Positions 44,902 through 54,405 of a DNA stretch of 64,000 bases are shown here, piece after piece (positions within the stretch are counted from its first letter, which is position 1; each line of letters opens with the position of its first letter). The notes under the pieces were generated by a model that worked only from the letters and a program-made list of their open reading frames with translations, did no database searches and was not told the DNA's origin. The position numbers were made by a program, and so were the translations under genes. This DNA is from Hyphomicrobiales bacterium (GTDB taxonomy: Bacteria > Pseudomonadota > Alphaproteobacteria > Rhizobiales > Rhizobiaceae). The stretch spans positions 1 through 64,000 of the forward strand of contig UCJA01000002.1 in assembly GCA_900472675.1 (NCBI GenBank), in the 5' to 3' direction.

Positions 44902-44976
44902 GGGCCTACCTCCCCCGTTCCAACGTCTGCACCCTCACTCACTTTGAAGCGAAGCAACAAGGATACACAATCCACT

Positions 44977-45013
44977 TGCATGCATGGGTAAAAATATACA
45001 CTATGCATACATG
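44977..45013. promoter_or_regulatory. Repeated TGCATRCATG elements, candidate GntR operators
   Basis: TGCATGCATG at 44977-44986 and TGCATACATG at 45004-45013 are direct copies 27 bp apart; a further CGCATGCG palindrome is near 45024. They lie in the 238-nt region between the divergent GntR gene and the GGT-fold gene. Confidence 0.45.
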
Positions 45014-45139
45014 TAGTCACAATCGCATGCGAGATGCCAGCTTTCAGAGCTCTCGTATATTGACAGCAAGTCGAACGAATTCTGCGGCAGGCCTTGGGCG
45101 GCTGCGATTCGCATTCTCTTGCTGGGAGGAGGAGTTGCG

Positions 45140-46972
45140 ATGAGTTTTACGACCCGGCCGGAACTGAGAGGAACGTTCGGCGCTGTTTCCACAACCCATT
45201 GGCTTGCCTCGACCGTGGGGATGTCCATCCTCGAAAAGGGGCATACAGCCTTCGACGCAGCCGTTGCTGCCGGGTTTGTTCTCCAGGTCGTGGAACCTCA
45301 TCTCAACGGACCTGCCGGCGAAGTGCCGATCATCGTTACGCCTGCCGGTGCTGACAGGCCCGTGGTCATTTCCGGCCAGGGACCTTCGCCCTCTGCCGCG
45401 ACACTCGAGCATTTCCGGGACCTTGGCCTTGATCTCATTCCGGGAACCGGTCTGCTGGCCGCCTGCATTCCCGGCGCCTTCGGTGCCTGGCTGACGCTGT
45501 TGCGCGACTATGGAACGGCCGAACTCGAAGACGTGCTGGCGCCTGCAATCTTCTACGCAAAGACCGGCCACCCGCTGGTGCCGCGCATCGCCGGAACGAT
45601 CGCCACGATGCGGCCGCTGTTTGAAACCCATTGGCCGACCTCCGCCGAGGTCTATCTGCCGGGCGGGGCTGCGCCCGAAGCGGGCAAGCTTTTCCGCAAC
45701 CCGCAGATTGCCGCCCTCTACCAGACCATCATCGACCATTCGAAGTCCGGCGCGAGCCGCGAAGCCCGCATCGATGCGGCACTGGACTTCTGGTACAAGG
45801 GCCCCGTTGCCGAGAAGATCGCCCATTTCTGCGCCACCGAAGAGGTCTGGGATGTTTCGGGACGGCGTCACAAGGGACTGATCACCGCACAGGACATGGC
45901 GGACTACAAGCCGCTGGTCGAGACGCCCGTTTCCACGACCTATGGCGACCACGAGGTCTTCAAATGCGGAGCCTGGTCGCAGGGACCGGTGCTGCTGCAG
46001 ATGCTGCAGATCCTTCAGGGAACCGACATCGCAGATCTCGATCCGATGAGCCCGGACTTTGTCCACCTCGTCGTCGAGGCAGCCAAGCTCGCCATGGCCG
46101 ATCGCGACTCCTGGTATGGCGACAACGGCGACGTTCCGATGGAGGCGCTGCTGTCATCCGCCTATGCCGATACGCGGCGGGGCCTGATCAGCAATACAGC
46201 CTCCATGGAGGTTCGGCCAGGTTCCCCGGATGGCCGCACGCCGCGCCTGCCGCCGCAGCGGCCCGTCGGCACTACCGCCCAGCCGAGCCTTGGCGGCGGA
46301 GAACCGACGGTTGCGAAGGTGCCGGCGCTGCCGAACGACAAGCAGGGTGAGCCATCCTTGACCCCCGACGGCGCCCAGCGCGGTGATACGGTGCAGGTGA
46401 GTGCGGTCGATCGCTGGGGCAACATGGTCTCGGCAACGCCCTCGGGCGGCTGGCTTCAGTCGAGCCCCGTCATTCCCGGCCTCGGATTCGGCCTGACGAC
46501 CCGCGGCCAGATGTTCTGGCTGGAAGAGGGATTTGCGTCGACGCTTGCGCCCTCGAAACGCCCGAGAACGACGCTCACGCCATCGATGGTCTACCGCGGC
46601 GGCAAGCCCTACATGGCCTTCGGAACGCCGGGCGGCGACCAGCAGGACCAGTGGCAGCTGATCATGTTGCTGCGCCACCTGCACGGCGGCATGAACCTGC
46701 AGGAGGCCATCGACGCGCCCTCGTTCCATACGGACCATCTGCCGAGCTCCTTCTGGCCGCGCGAGATCAGCCTTGGCGCGATCACGCTGGAGGCCCGCTT
46801 CCCGCAGGCGATGCGCGACGAGCTGGCGGCCAAGGGCCACAAGATCACGGTGGGCGATGCCTGGTCGGAAGGCCGGTTGTCGGCCGTCGCCCGCGAGATG
46901 GACGGCGATGTGCAGCTGGTCAAGGCCGGCGCCAATCCGCGCGGCATGCAGGGCTATGCGGTGGCGCGATGA
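45140..46972 (+). CDS. Gamma-glutamyltransferase-fold Ntn hydrolase with divergent substrate site
   Basis: 610-residue member of the GGT family. The autocatalytic/nucleophilic Thr is Thr417 in RGDTVQVSAVDRWGN, and the oxyanion Gly pair is in FGTPGGDQQ. Yet the residues that hold the gamma-glutamyl group in E. coli GGT are changed: the RE of DFREMAP is GQ here, LSSMSPT is RTTLTPS, and the NNQMDD block is TTRGQMFW. It is therefore likely an amidohydrolase for another peptide or amide. No signal peptide is visible, so it should act in the cytoplasm after import. Strong Shine-Dalgarno GGAGGAG before 45140. Leads the peptide ABC operon. Confidence 0.82.
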   Translation: MSFTTRPELRGTFGAVSTTHWLASTVGMSILEKGHTAFDAAVAAGFVLQVVEPHLNGPAGEVPIIVTPAGADRPVVISGQGPSPSAATLEHFRDLGLDLIPGTGLLAACIPGAFGAWLTLLRDYGTAELEDVLAPAIFYAKTGHPLVPRIAGTIATMRPLFETHWPTSAEVYLPGGAAPEAGKLFRNPQIAALYQTIIDHSKSGASREARIDAALDFWYKGPVAEKIAHFCATEEVWDVSGRRHKGLITAQDMADYKPLVETPVSTTYGDHEVFKCGAWSQGPVLLQMLQILQGTDIADLDPMSPDFVHLVVEAAKLAMADRDSWYGDNGDVPMEALLSSAYADTRRGLISNTASMEVRPGSPDGRTPRLPPQRPVGTTAQPSLGGGEPTVAKVPALPNDKQGEPSLTPDGAQRGDTVQVSAVDRWGNMVSATPSGGWLQSSPVIPGLGFGLTTRGQMFWLEEGFASTLAPSKRPRTTLTPSMVYRGGKPYMAFGTPGGDQQDQWQLIMLLRHLHGGMNLQEAIDAPSFHTDHLPSSFWPREISLGAITLEARFPQAMRDELAAKGHKITVGDAWSEGRLSAVAREMDGDVQLVKAGANPRGMQGYAVAR

Positions 46973-47004
46973 CCGCGACGGACAAACTGAAAACAAGAGG
47001 GAAC

Positions 47005-48528
47005 ATGATGAAGCCGCTATATCTTGCCTTTGCCGCCAGCCTGATGCTGGGCGGACTGACCGCCACTGCGGCTCCTGCTGCAGAACCATCGACCCTTCGG
47101 ATCGGCCTGCAGGACGACCCGGACACGCTGGATCCGGCAACCAACTGGAGCTTCGTCGGCCGCCATGTTCTCCAGTCGCTTTGCGACAAGATCGTCGACA
47201 TCGACGCAAAGGGCCAGATCATTCCGATGCTGGCTGCCAGCTGGGAATGGAGCGCGGACAGCAAGACACTGACGCTGAAGCTGCGCGACGACGCTGTGTT
47301 TCATGACGGCACCAAGGTCGACGCCGCTGCCATCAAGTACAATCTCGAGCGGGCTCTCAACGCAAAGTTCTCGCGCCGGAAGCCGGAAATCAGCGCCATC
47401 AGCACGGTCGACGTCGTCGATCCGACGACAGTCCAGATCAACCTGAAGCAGCCTTCGGTTCCGCTGCTGGCCGCGCTCAGCGACCGCGCAGGCATGATCG
47501 TCAGCCCGGCGGCAGCCGAAAAGCTCGGTGAGAAATTCACCGACGCCCCTGTCTGCTCCGGCCCCTACACATTTGCCGAGCGGGTCATTCAGGACCGCAT
47601 CGTGCTTGCCAAGTTCCCGCAGTACTACAACGCCGACAAGTACCACTTCGACCGTCTGATCTATCGCGGCATGCCTGATTCCAACGTGCGTCTCTTGAAC
47701 CTCAAGTCGGGACAGCTTGACCTGATCGAACGCCTTGCCGCGACCGAGGTGGAAGCCGTCAAGGCCGACAAGGCGCTTGCCGTCGAACCGGTCGTCGGTC
47801 TCGGCTATTACGGTGTGACGTTCAGCATCGGCGGCGAGGGTGCAAACCTCGATGCCGGCAAGAAGGAAGCAATCCGCCAGGCGTTCAGCCTCGCCATCGA
47901 CCGGCAGGCTATCAGCGACGTGGTCTTCGACGGCCAGGCCACTATCGGCAACCAGCCCTTCCCGCCCAACAGCCCGTTTTACGACAAGTCCTTCCCCATT
48001 CCTGCCCGTGACCTGGACGCGGCCAAGAAGAAGATGGAAGAAGCCGGAGTGAAATCTGTCGATCTGGAACTGCTTGTTCCGACGGACGCCGAACGCCAGC
48101 AGGTCGCCCAGCTGATCCAGGCGATGGTTCAGGAAGTCGGCATCAACGTCTCCATCAAGCCGACCGAACTGATGACGCTGCTCGACGTCGCCCGCCAGGG
48201 TAAGTTCCAGTCGCACCTCGTCGGCTGGAGCGGCCGCGTCGATCCGGACCTCAACATCACGCCGATGCTGTCCTGCGGCGCGCCGACCAATGACGCGCAT
48301 TATTGCAACGAGGAACTCGACAAGATCCTCGGCAACGCACGTGCATCCGGCGACCTTGAGACGCGCAAGGCGGAATACAGCAAGGCGGTTGCCATCCTTC
48401 AGCGGGATCTGCCGATCGTCTACATGTATCACTCGCAGTGGATCTTCGCCCACAACGCCAACATCACCGGCATGACGCCCGCTCCGGATGGCATCATCCG
48501 CCTGAGCGGCGTGACCCGGAAGAACTGA
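47005..48528 (+). CDS. Peptide-type ABC transporter substrate-binding protein (DppA/OppA family)
   Basis: 507-residue SBP family 5 protein. Signal peptide ends near ATAAPAAEPS (about residue 24). The motif LAASWEWSADSKTLTLKLRDDAVFHDGTKVDAAAIKYNLERAL is the family signature region. The ATG at 47005 has AGAGGG upstream and starts the signal peptide; an ATG at 46969 overlapping the GGT-fold stop would add 12 residues. Provides substrate recognition for the Dpp-type importer that follows. Confidence 0.9.
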   Translation: MMKPLYLAFAASLMLGGLTATAAPAAEPSTLRIGLQDDPDTLDPATNWSFVGRHVLQSLCDKIVDIDAKGQIIPMLAASWEWSADSKTLTLKLRDDAVFHDGTKVDAAAIKYNLERALNAKFSRRKPEISAISTVDVVDPTTVQINLKQPSVPLLAALSDRAGMIVSPAAAEKLGEKFTDAPVCSGPYTFAERVIQDRIVLAKFPQYYNADKYHFDRLIYRGMPDSNVRLLNLKSGQLDLIERLAATEVEAVKADKALAVEPVVGLGYYGVTFSIGGEGANLDAGKKEAIRQAFSLAIDRQAISDVVFDGQATIGNQPFPPNSPFYDKSFPIPARDLDAAKKKMEEAGVKSVDLELLVPTDAERQQVAQLIQAMVQEVGINVSIKPTELMTLLDVARQGKFQSHLVGWSGRVDPDLNITPMLSCGAPTNDAHYCNEELDKILGNARASGDLETRKAEYSKAVAILQRDLPIVYMYHSQWIFAHNANITGMTPAPDGIIRLSGVTRKN

Positions 48529-48546
48529 GCTGGCACAAAGGCCACG

Positions 48547-49590
48547 ATGAGCACGCTTCCCCACATCCACCAGGACCCGTCAGCCCGATCCGTTCGGGCT
48601 GACAACGACCCTTCAACGCGGGTGCTGGAAGTCGCCAACCTGCGTGTCGTCTTCGAGGACGAGACGCGGACCGTGACCGCGGTCGATGGCGTCAGTTTCT
48701 CCGTCCACAAGGGGCGGACGCTTGCCATCGTCGGCGAGTCCGGCAGCGGCAAGAGCGTGACCTCGCTTGCGGTGATGCGGCTTCTTCCCGAACACAGCGC
48801 CCGCATATCGGGCAGCGTCCACTTCGACGGGCGCCAGTTGCTGGACGAGACGAAGAGCGGCATGCGGAGCCTTCGCGGCAACCGCATGGCGATGATCTTC
48901 CAGGAACCGATGACCTCGCTCAATCCGTCCTATACGGTCGGCGAACAGATCAACGAAGTTATTCTGCGGCATCGGGATATCTCGAAGAAAGAGGCAACCC
49001 AACGCGGCATCGACATGCTGAAGCTGGTGCGGATCCCTTCGCCAGAGGCCCGATACTCCCAGTTTCCCCATAATCTTTCGGGCGGCATGCGCCAGCGCGT
49101 AATGATCGCCATGGCACTGGCCTGCGATCCTGAACTGTTGATCGCGGACGAACCGACGACAGCACTCGACGTGACCATCCAGGCGCAGGTGCTCGAGCTG
49201 ATGCGCGACCTGCAGCAGAAGACCGGAACGGCGATCGTGTTGATTACCCACGATCTCGGCGTGGTTGCGGAATCCTGCGACGACGTGATCGTCATGTATG
49301 CCGGGCAGGTGGTCGAACAGTGTTCGGTCGAGGATCTCTTCAGCTTTCCGCAGCACCCCTATACCGTCGGGCTTCTGGGTTCGCTGCCCCGGCTCGACGA
49401 GAAGCGCGACCAGCTGGTTGCCATCACCGGCACGGTGCCCGACATGGCCAACCTGCCGTCGGGCTGTCGTTTCCGGGCGCGCTGTCCGTTCAGCGTTGCC
49501 AAATGCGCCGAGATGCCAGAGCTGATGGAGGTTTCCGCCGGCCACCTCAGCCGCTGCTGGCGAACACCCTTGCAGGATCTCGTGCCATGA
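48547..49590 (+). CDS. Peptide ABC transporter ATP-binding protein (DppD family)
   Basis: 347-residue ATPase: Walker [18 protein letters not shown] signature, Walker B LLIADEPTTALDVT, switch His in ITHDLG, and the oligopeptide-importer C-terminal block CRFRARCPFSVAKC, a cysteine-bearing region typical of DppD/OppD. It overlaps the next ATPase gene by 4 nt (ATGA). Confidence 0.93.
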   Translation: MSTLPHIHQDPSARSVRADNDPSTRVLEVANLRVVFEDETRTVTAVDGVSFSVHKGRTLAIVGESGSGKSVTSLAVMRLLPEHSARISGSVHFDGRQLLDETKSGMRSLRGNRMAMIFQEPMTSLNPSYTVGEQINEVILRHRDISKKEATQRGIDMLKLVRIPSPEARYSQFPHNLSGGMRQRVMIAMALACDPELLIADEPTTALDVTIQAQVLELMRDLQQKTGTAIVLITHDLGVVAESCDDVIVMYAGQVVEQCSVEDLFSFPQHPYTVGLLGSLPRLDEKRDQLVAITGTVPDMANLPSGCRFRARCPFSVAKCAEMPELMEVSAGHLSRCWRTPLQDLVP

Positions 49591-50717
49591 CCCCGATCGT
49601 ATCCGCGGCGACCACTCCGATCATCGAGGCGCGCGGTCTCGGCAAAAGCTTTGTCGTCAAGCGCAGCGTGTTTGGAAAAGCCCAGGCATCGGTCGGCGCC
49701 GTCGACGATATCTCCCTGTCTCTGATGCCCGGCGAAACGCTGGCGATCGTCGGCGAGTCCGGCTGTGGAAAATCGACGCTTGGCCGCTTGCTGATGCGCC
49801 TCATCAAGCCGACCGCCGGCCAGGTGCTGATCGATGGGCTGGACGTGACCAACATCAGCCATTCGGCGATGCGCCACCAGCGCCGGCATGTGCAGTTGAT
49901 CTTCCAGGACCCCTACGCCTCGCTCAACCCGCGCATGACGATCGGCCAGACGATTGCCGAGCCGCTGATGCTGCATGACATCGTGCCGGCCAACCAGCGC
50001 GCCAAACGCGTGGCCGAGCTGCTGGAAATGGTCGGTCTGCGCCCCGAACAGGCAAGCCGCTACCCGCATGAATTCTCCGGTGGCCAGCGTCAGCGGGTGG
50101 TCATCGCACGCGCGCTTGCCTCCGAGCCGAAGGCGATCATCTGCGACGAAGCGGTGTCGGCCCTCGACGTCTCGATCCAGGCGCAGGTGCTCAACCTCCT
50201 GAAAAGCCTGCAGACGCAACTGGGTCTGGCGTTTGTGTTCATCTCGCACGATCTTGGCGTCGTGAAGCATATCGCCGACCGTGTCGCCGTCATGTATCTC
50301 GGCCGCGTGGTCGAGATCGGCACATCCGCCGATATCTTTGCGGCACCGCGCCACCCTTATACGCAGGCGCTTCTGTCTGCCATTCCGGTCGCGGCTCCTC
50401 CCAGCCAGCAGCGTCCCAAGGCCGCCCGGCTAACCGGCGATCTGCCGAGCCCGCTTTCACCGCCGGAAGGCTGTCGCCTGCATACCCGCTGTCCCTATGC
50501 GCGGCCCGAGTGCAAGCTGGTGAGCATGGACCTAGATATCGAAGCCAATGGCCATGCCAATGCCTGCGCCTTCTGGCGCGAACTGCCCGCGCAAGCGGCT
50601 GAAATCGCGCGCGAACCGCGCAATCCGAAGCTCGAACAGCTGTTTGCTGCCTTCGAGGCCATGGCTGCGACCGAGACGGCAGCCAAGGCCCTGCAGACCG
50701 TGACGAAGGAAGGCTGA
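49587..50717 (+). CDS. Peptide ABC transporter ATP-binding protein (DppF family)
   Basis: 376-residue ATPase: Walker A GESGCGKST, Q-loop FQDPYASLNPRM, FSGGQRQR signature, Walker B AIICDEAVSALDVS, and CRLHTRCPYARPEC near the C-terminus. The unusual long tail after that block (about 50 residues) is Ala/Glu-rich. Pairs with the DppD-like ATPase. Confidence 0.93.
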   Translation: MTPIVSAATTPIIEARGLGKSFVVKRSVFGKAQASVGAVDDISLSLMPGETLAIVGESGCGKSTLGRLLMRLIKPTAGQVLIDGLDVTNISHSAMRHQRRHVQLIFQDPYASLNPRMTIGQTIAEPLMLHDIVPANQRAKRVAELLEMVGLRPEQASRYPHEFSGGQRQRVVIARALASEPKAIICDEAVSALDVSIQAQVLNLLKSLQTQLGLAFVFISHDLGVVKHIADRVAVMYLGRVVEIGTSADIFAAPRHPYTQALLSAIPVAAPPSQQRPKAARLTGDLPSPLSPPEGCRLHTRCPYARPECKLVSMDLDIEANGHANACAFWRELPAQAAEIAREPRNPKLEQLFAAFEAMAATETAAKALQTVTKEG

Positions 50718-50721
50718 TCCC

Positions 50722-51663
50722 ATGTCCTCGCTTCTTGCACGCCGCCTCCTGCAGCTCATTCCGACTGTCGTCCTTTTGTCGCTGATCATCTTTTCGCTCC
50801 AGCATCTGCTGCCGGGCGACCCGGCACTCGTGCTGGCGGGCGAAAGCCCGGATGAAGCGACGCTTGCCGCCATCCGGGCGCAATACCATCTCGATCAACC
50901 CCTGGTTTTCCAGTATCTCTACTGGGTCAAAGGGGTCCTGACCGGTGACCTCGGCGAATCCATGCGCCATAACCGTCCGGTTCTGGAGCTGATCCTGCTC
51001 AAGCTGCCCGTCACCCTGCAGCTGGCCGTCATGGGCATCGTAATTGCCCTTCTGCTCGGCATTGCCGGTGGGGTGATTTCGGCGCTCTACCAAAACACCC
51101 CGGTCGACTATGCCACCAACGTCGTCTCGCTGGCCGGGATCTCGCTGCCGAACTTCTGGCTCGGCATCATGCTGATCATGTTCTTCTCGGTGAACCTCGG
51201 CTGGCTGCCGGCCTCCGGTTTCGTCAGCCCCTGGGAAGACCTGAAGATGAACCTTTTGACGACGATCATGCCCGCGTTCGTGCTGGGCACCGGCATTGCC
51301 GGCGTCATCATGCGCCACACCCGGGGCGCCATGCTGCAGGCCTTGGAAAGCGACTATGTGCGCACCGCTCGCGCCAAGGGTTTGAGCGAGTGGACCGTCG
51401 TCTTCAAGCACGCCATGCGCAATGCGCTGACGCCGATCATCACGCTCGGCGCGCTGGAGTTTGGAGCGCTGCTCTCCGGCGCCGTTCTGACCGAGCAGAT
51501 CTTTACCATTCCCGGTTTCGGAAAGCTGATCGTGGATGCCGTGTTCACCCGTGACTATCCCGTGGTGCAGGGCGTCGTTCTGGTCACCTCATTGTTCTAC
51601 ATCATCCTCAACCTGCTGGCCGACATCGGATATATCCTCGTCAACCCAAGACTGAGAAGCTGA
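50722..51663 (+). CDS. Peptide ABC transporter permease (DppB family)
   Basis: 313-residue permease with six hydrophobic segments; N-terminal LLARRLLQLIPTVVLLSLIIFSLQHLLPGDPA is the DppB/OppB opening, and the cytoplasmic loop DYVRTARAKGLSEWTVVFKHAMRNALTP is the ATPase-contact motif. Four nt after the DppF-like gene. Confidence 0.93.
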   Translation: MSSLLARRLLQLIPTVVLLSLIIFSLQHLLPGDPALVLAGESPDEATLAAIRAQYHLDQPLVFQYLYWVKGVLTGDLGESMRHNRPVLELILLKLPVTLQLAVMGIVIALLLGIAGGVISALYQNTPVDYATNVVSLAGISLPNFWLGIMLIMFFSVNLGWLPASGFVSPWEDLKMNLLTTIMPAFVLGTGIAGVIMRHTRGAMLQALESDYVRTARAKGLSEWTVVFKHAMRNALTPIITLGALEFGALLSGAVLTEQIFTIPGFGKLIVDAVFTRDYPVVQGVVLVTSLFYIILNLLADIGYILVNPRLRS

Positions 51664-51665
51664 CC

Positions 51666-52559
51666 GTGCTGACGACTTCGCCCACCAAACCCATCGGCGC
51701 CCCAGCGACCAATCCCGTGACAAATTTCTTTCGCAGCCGTCTGTGGCGGCGGCTGTCCCGGCGCAAGAGTGCGCTGGTCGGGCTCGTCGTCGTGCTGTTC
51801 ATGATGTCGATTGCCGTTCTGGCGCCTCTGCTGGCGCCCTACGATCCGACGGCGCAGACCTGGACCGCCGTTCGCAAGGCGCCCTCGATGGCGCATTGGT
51901 TCGGCACCGACGAGGCGGGCCGCGACATCCTTTCGCGCATCATCTGGGGTGCCCGCGCCTCGCTGCTGGCAGGCCTGACCTCGGTCGGGATCGCCATGGC
52001 GATCGGCGTGCCGCTCGGGCTTGCGGCCGGCTTCCTCGGCGGCGTCATCGACGGGCTGATCAGCCGTTTCACCGATGCGATGCTCGCCTGTCCGTTCCTG
52101 ATCCTTGCGATCGCACTGGCCGCCTTCCTCGGGCCGAGCCTGACGAACGCCATGCTGGCCATCGGCATCACAGCCATGCCGCTGTTCATCCGCCTTACCC
52201 GCGGCCAGGTTCTGTCGATCAAGGCGGAAGACTATGTCGAGGCGGCCAGTGCTGTGGGCAACCCGCGCTGGCGCATCGCGGTCTGGCACATCCTTCCGAA
52301 CATCCTGCCGCAGCTGATGGTCCAGGCGACGCTGACGATCGCAGCCGCCATCATCGCCGAAGCCAGCATGTCGTTTCTCGGCCTCGGGCTTCAGCCGCCG
52401 GCACCCTCATGGGGATCGATGCTGAATTCCGCCCAGCGCTTCCTCAGCAACGCGCCCTGGATGGCGCTGTGGCCCGGCTTGTCGATCTTCATCACGGTGT
52501 TGTCGTTCAACCTGCTGGGCGACGGCCTGCGCGATGCGCTGGACCCGCGATCGCGGTAA
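51666..52559 (+). CDS. Peptide ABC transporter permease (DppC family)
   Basis: 297-residue permease; SRRKSALVGLVVVLFMMSIAVLAPLLAPYDP and WFGTDEAGRDILSRIIWGAR are DppC/OppC hallmarks, with the ATPase-contact loop EDYVEAASAVGNPRWRIAVWHILPN. GTG start at 51666, two bases after the upstream stop. Completes the GGT-fold/SBP/ATPase/ATPase/permease/permease operon, reminiscent of the E. coli gsi glutathione importer with its linked Ntn hydrolase. Confidence 0.92.
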   Translation: MLTTSPTKPIGAPATNPVTNFFRSRLWRRLSRRKSALVGLVVVLFMMSIAVLAPLLAPYDPTAQTWTAVRKAPSMAHWFGTDEAGRDILSRIIWGARASLLAGLTSVGIAMAIGVPLGLAAGFLGGVIDGLISRFTDAMLACPFLILAIALAAFLGPSLTNAMLAIGITAMPLFIRLTRGQVLSIKAEDYVEAASAVGNPRWRIAVWHILPNILPQLMVQATLTIAAAIIAEASMSFLGLGLQPPAPSWGSMLNSAQRFLSNAPWMALWPGLSIFITVLSFNLLGDGLRDALDPRSR

Positions 52560-52609
52560 AGAACGGGCCTGGCAGTCACGCGCTGCCGGAGGCCCGAGCC
52601 CAGAACGGA

Positions 52610-53245
52610 CTAAGCCGCAGCCGCTTCGGACAGGCCTTGGGTGGTGCCGATAAACGAAATCAGGTCGGCGATCGTGACCAGCGGCATCTTGTGAAGGCTG
52701 GCAAAGGCCACCAGCTCTGGCAGCCGCGCCATGCTGCCATCTTCCTTGGCGACCTCGCAGATGACGCCTGAGGGGCTGAGCCCTGCAAGCCTGCACAGAT
52801 CGACGGCAGCTTCGGTATGTCCCGCCCGCGACAGGACGCCGTTCGGATGGGCGCGAAGCGGAAAGACGTGTCCGGGACGAGCGAAGTCGTCAGGCCGTGC
52901 CGAAGGATCGACCAGGGCCCTCACCGTCGCCGCGCGATCGCTCGACGAAATCCCGGTCGTCGTCGCCGGAAGATAATCGACTGACACGGTAAAAGCTGTC
53001 TTGTGGGATTCCGTGTTGCGCGGAACCATCAACGGGATGTCGAGCGCGTCGAGCCTTTCCCCTTTCATCGCAACGCAGATCAATCCGCGCGCGTGGTTCA
53101 TCATGAATGCGATGGTTTCGGGCGTTGCGGTCTGCGAAGCTGCGATGATGTCCCCTTCGTTCTCGCGATCCTCGTCGTCGACCACGACGATCATCTGACC
53201 GCGCGCCAATGCCTCGAGGGCTTCTTCAATTTTTGCGATCGTCAT
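52610..53245 (-). CDS. ribB: 3,4-Dihydroxy-2-butanone-4-phosphate synthase RibB
   Basis: Converts ribulose-5-phosphate to 3,4-dihydroxy-2-butanone-4-phosphate plus formate for riboflavin synthesis. The 211-residue stand-alone enzyme has the metal-binding acidic loop DDEDRENEGD (about 24-33), TGISSSDRAAT, and the C-terminal HPNGVLSRAGHTEAAVDLCRLAG with substrate-binding residues. It is not fused to RibA. The start at 53245 (MTIAKIEEAL) is preferred over one 15 nt upstream because GAAAGG is then well placed. An FMN riboswitch precedes it, so expression should fall when FMN is plentiful. Confidence 0.95.
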   Translation of the reverse strand: MTIAKIEEALEALARGQMIVVVDDEDRENEGDIIAASQTATPETIAFMMNHARGLICVAMKGERLDALDIPLMVPRNTESHKTAFTVSVDYLPATTTGISSSDRAATVRALVDPSARPDDFARPGHVFPLRAHPNGVLSRAGHTEAAVDLCRLAGLSPSGVICEVAKEDGSMARLPELVAFASLHKMPLVTIADLISFIGTTQGLSEAAAA

Positions 53246-53359
53246 TCTACTGCCTTTCAAGGGTTACCCGCGTTAGCGGCAAACTGCGGTTTCAAGCCGC
53301 CATCCATCCCTTGGGCCAACAAGTCGGAATCCTCCCCTCGCGGGAAGGTCTGACATTGT
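53246..53359 (-). promoter_or_regulatory. Expression platform between FMN riboswitch and ribB
   Basis: Contains a near-perfect hairpin CCTTCCC/GGGGAGG with GCGA loop (about 53329-53348) and a GCGG-CCGC pairing closer to the start. These could form the alternative structures through which the riboswitch blocks ribB expression. No long T-run is visible, so translational control is more likely. Confidence 0.4.
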
Positions 53360-53492
53360 TCTCTTCCATCCGGACTATGACCGTCGGCTCCGGCATCTCA
53401 CCGGATCTGCTGACCTTCCGCTTTCGCGCAAGCGCTCGCGGGCTCCGGGAAAACCCGATACCGCCGGTGGGGAGTTACACCCCGCCCTGAGA
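53360..53492 (-). ncRNA. FMN riboswitch (RFN element) upstream of ribB
   Basis: On the minus strand the conserved RFN blocks appear in order: AGGGCGGGGTG then ACTCCCCACCGGCGGT, then GAGCCCGCGAGCGC, then GATCCGGTGAGATGCCGG, and finally GCCGACGGTCATAGTCCGGATG with GAAGAGAAC. Position just upstream of ribB is the classical context. Confidence 0.95.
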
Positions 53493-53574
53493 ACATTATT
53501 GAGATAATAAGAGGAGGGGAGGAAATGCAAGAGCGCAAAAGAGAACGGGCTGTTCGATTTTCCTCCTCACCCGA

Positions 53575-54357
53575 TCAGGACATGATCAGTCCGCCGTCGA
53601 CGTTGATGGTCTGCCCGGTGATATAGGCAGCATCGTCGCTTGCAAGAAAGGTGACGAGACCGGCAACGTCTTCACCGGATCCGGCCCGCTTCATTGGAAT
53701 GCCTTCGACCCATTCCTTCATCAGCGCGCCCGGCGCGTAGTTGCCAAGCAGCTTGCCCCAGACCTCGTCGTTATAGGCCCACATGTCGGTCTCGATGATG
53801 CCGGGGCAGAAGGCATTGACGGTGATTCCATCGACGGCAACTTCCTTGGCGAGGCTCTGGGTAATGCCGACAACCCCCATCTTGGACGCCGCATAGTGAG
53901 GCGTATAAATAAAGCCGTCGCGCGCCTGGCCCGAGGCCGTGTTGATGATGCGGCCGCCGCGGCCGTGCCTGCGCATCCGGGCGATGGCTTCCTGCGCACA
54001 CAGGAACACGCCCTTGGTGTTGACCGCCATGACCTTGTCCCACTCCGCCTCGGTCATATCCTCGATGCGGGCGATGGTGATGACGCCCGCGTTCTGGATC
54101 GAAACGTCGACTGTGCCGAAAGCGGCCTCGGCGGCGGCAAAGAGCGCCTGGACGCTTGTCTTGTCGGTGACATCTCCAACGAAGGAAATTGCCTTTCCTC
54201 CCTCCGCCTTGATCTGCTCGGCAACGTCATGCACGGCTTCCTCGTTGGCAGAGACGACGAGGTTCGCTCCTTCCCGCGCGAAGCGTCTGGCGATCGCAGC
54301 GCCAATGCCGCGGCTGCCGCCGGTGATGACGACCGTCTTGTTTTCGAAGCGGTTCAT
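53575..54357 (-). CDS. SDR-family oxidoreductase (sugar/polyol dehydrogenase-like)
   Basis: 260-residue classical short-chain dehydrogenase. Cofactor motif TGGSRGIG (about 11-18), NAG in SIQNAGV, catalytic Ser in NTASGQ and YAASK with catalytic Tyr and Lys, C-terminal TGQTINVDGGL. Last gene of the RbsABC-type importer operon. Likely oxidises or reduces a polyol/ketose from the imported sugar; the exact substrate is not readable. Confidence 0.87.
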   Translation of the reverse strand: MNRFENKTVVITGGSRGIGAAIARRFAREGANLVVSANEEAVHDVAEQIKAEGGKAISFVGDVTDKTSVQALFAAAEAAFGTVDVSIQNAGVITIARIEDMTEAEWDKVMAVNTKGVFLCAQEAIARMRRHGRGGRIINTASGQARDGFIYTPHYAASKMGVVGITQSLAKEVAVDGITVNAFCPGIIETDMWAYNDEVWGKLLGNYAPGALMKEWVEGIPMKRAGSGEDVAGLVTFLASDDAAYITGQTINVDGGLIMS

Positions 54358-54405
54358 GGCGAAGTTCCCTTTCAGGTTTGTCGTTGCACCGTCAGGCTAT
54401 CTGCG

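Noticed and set aside
53523..53574. Small ORF following GGGGAGGAA near 53524
   Set aside because: The Shine-Dalgarno is too close to the ATG, the frame runs antisense into the SDR gene end, and the peptide shows no protein-like pattern.
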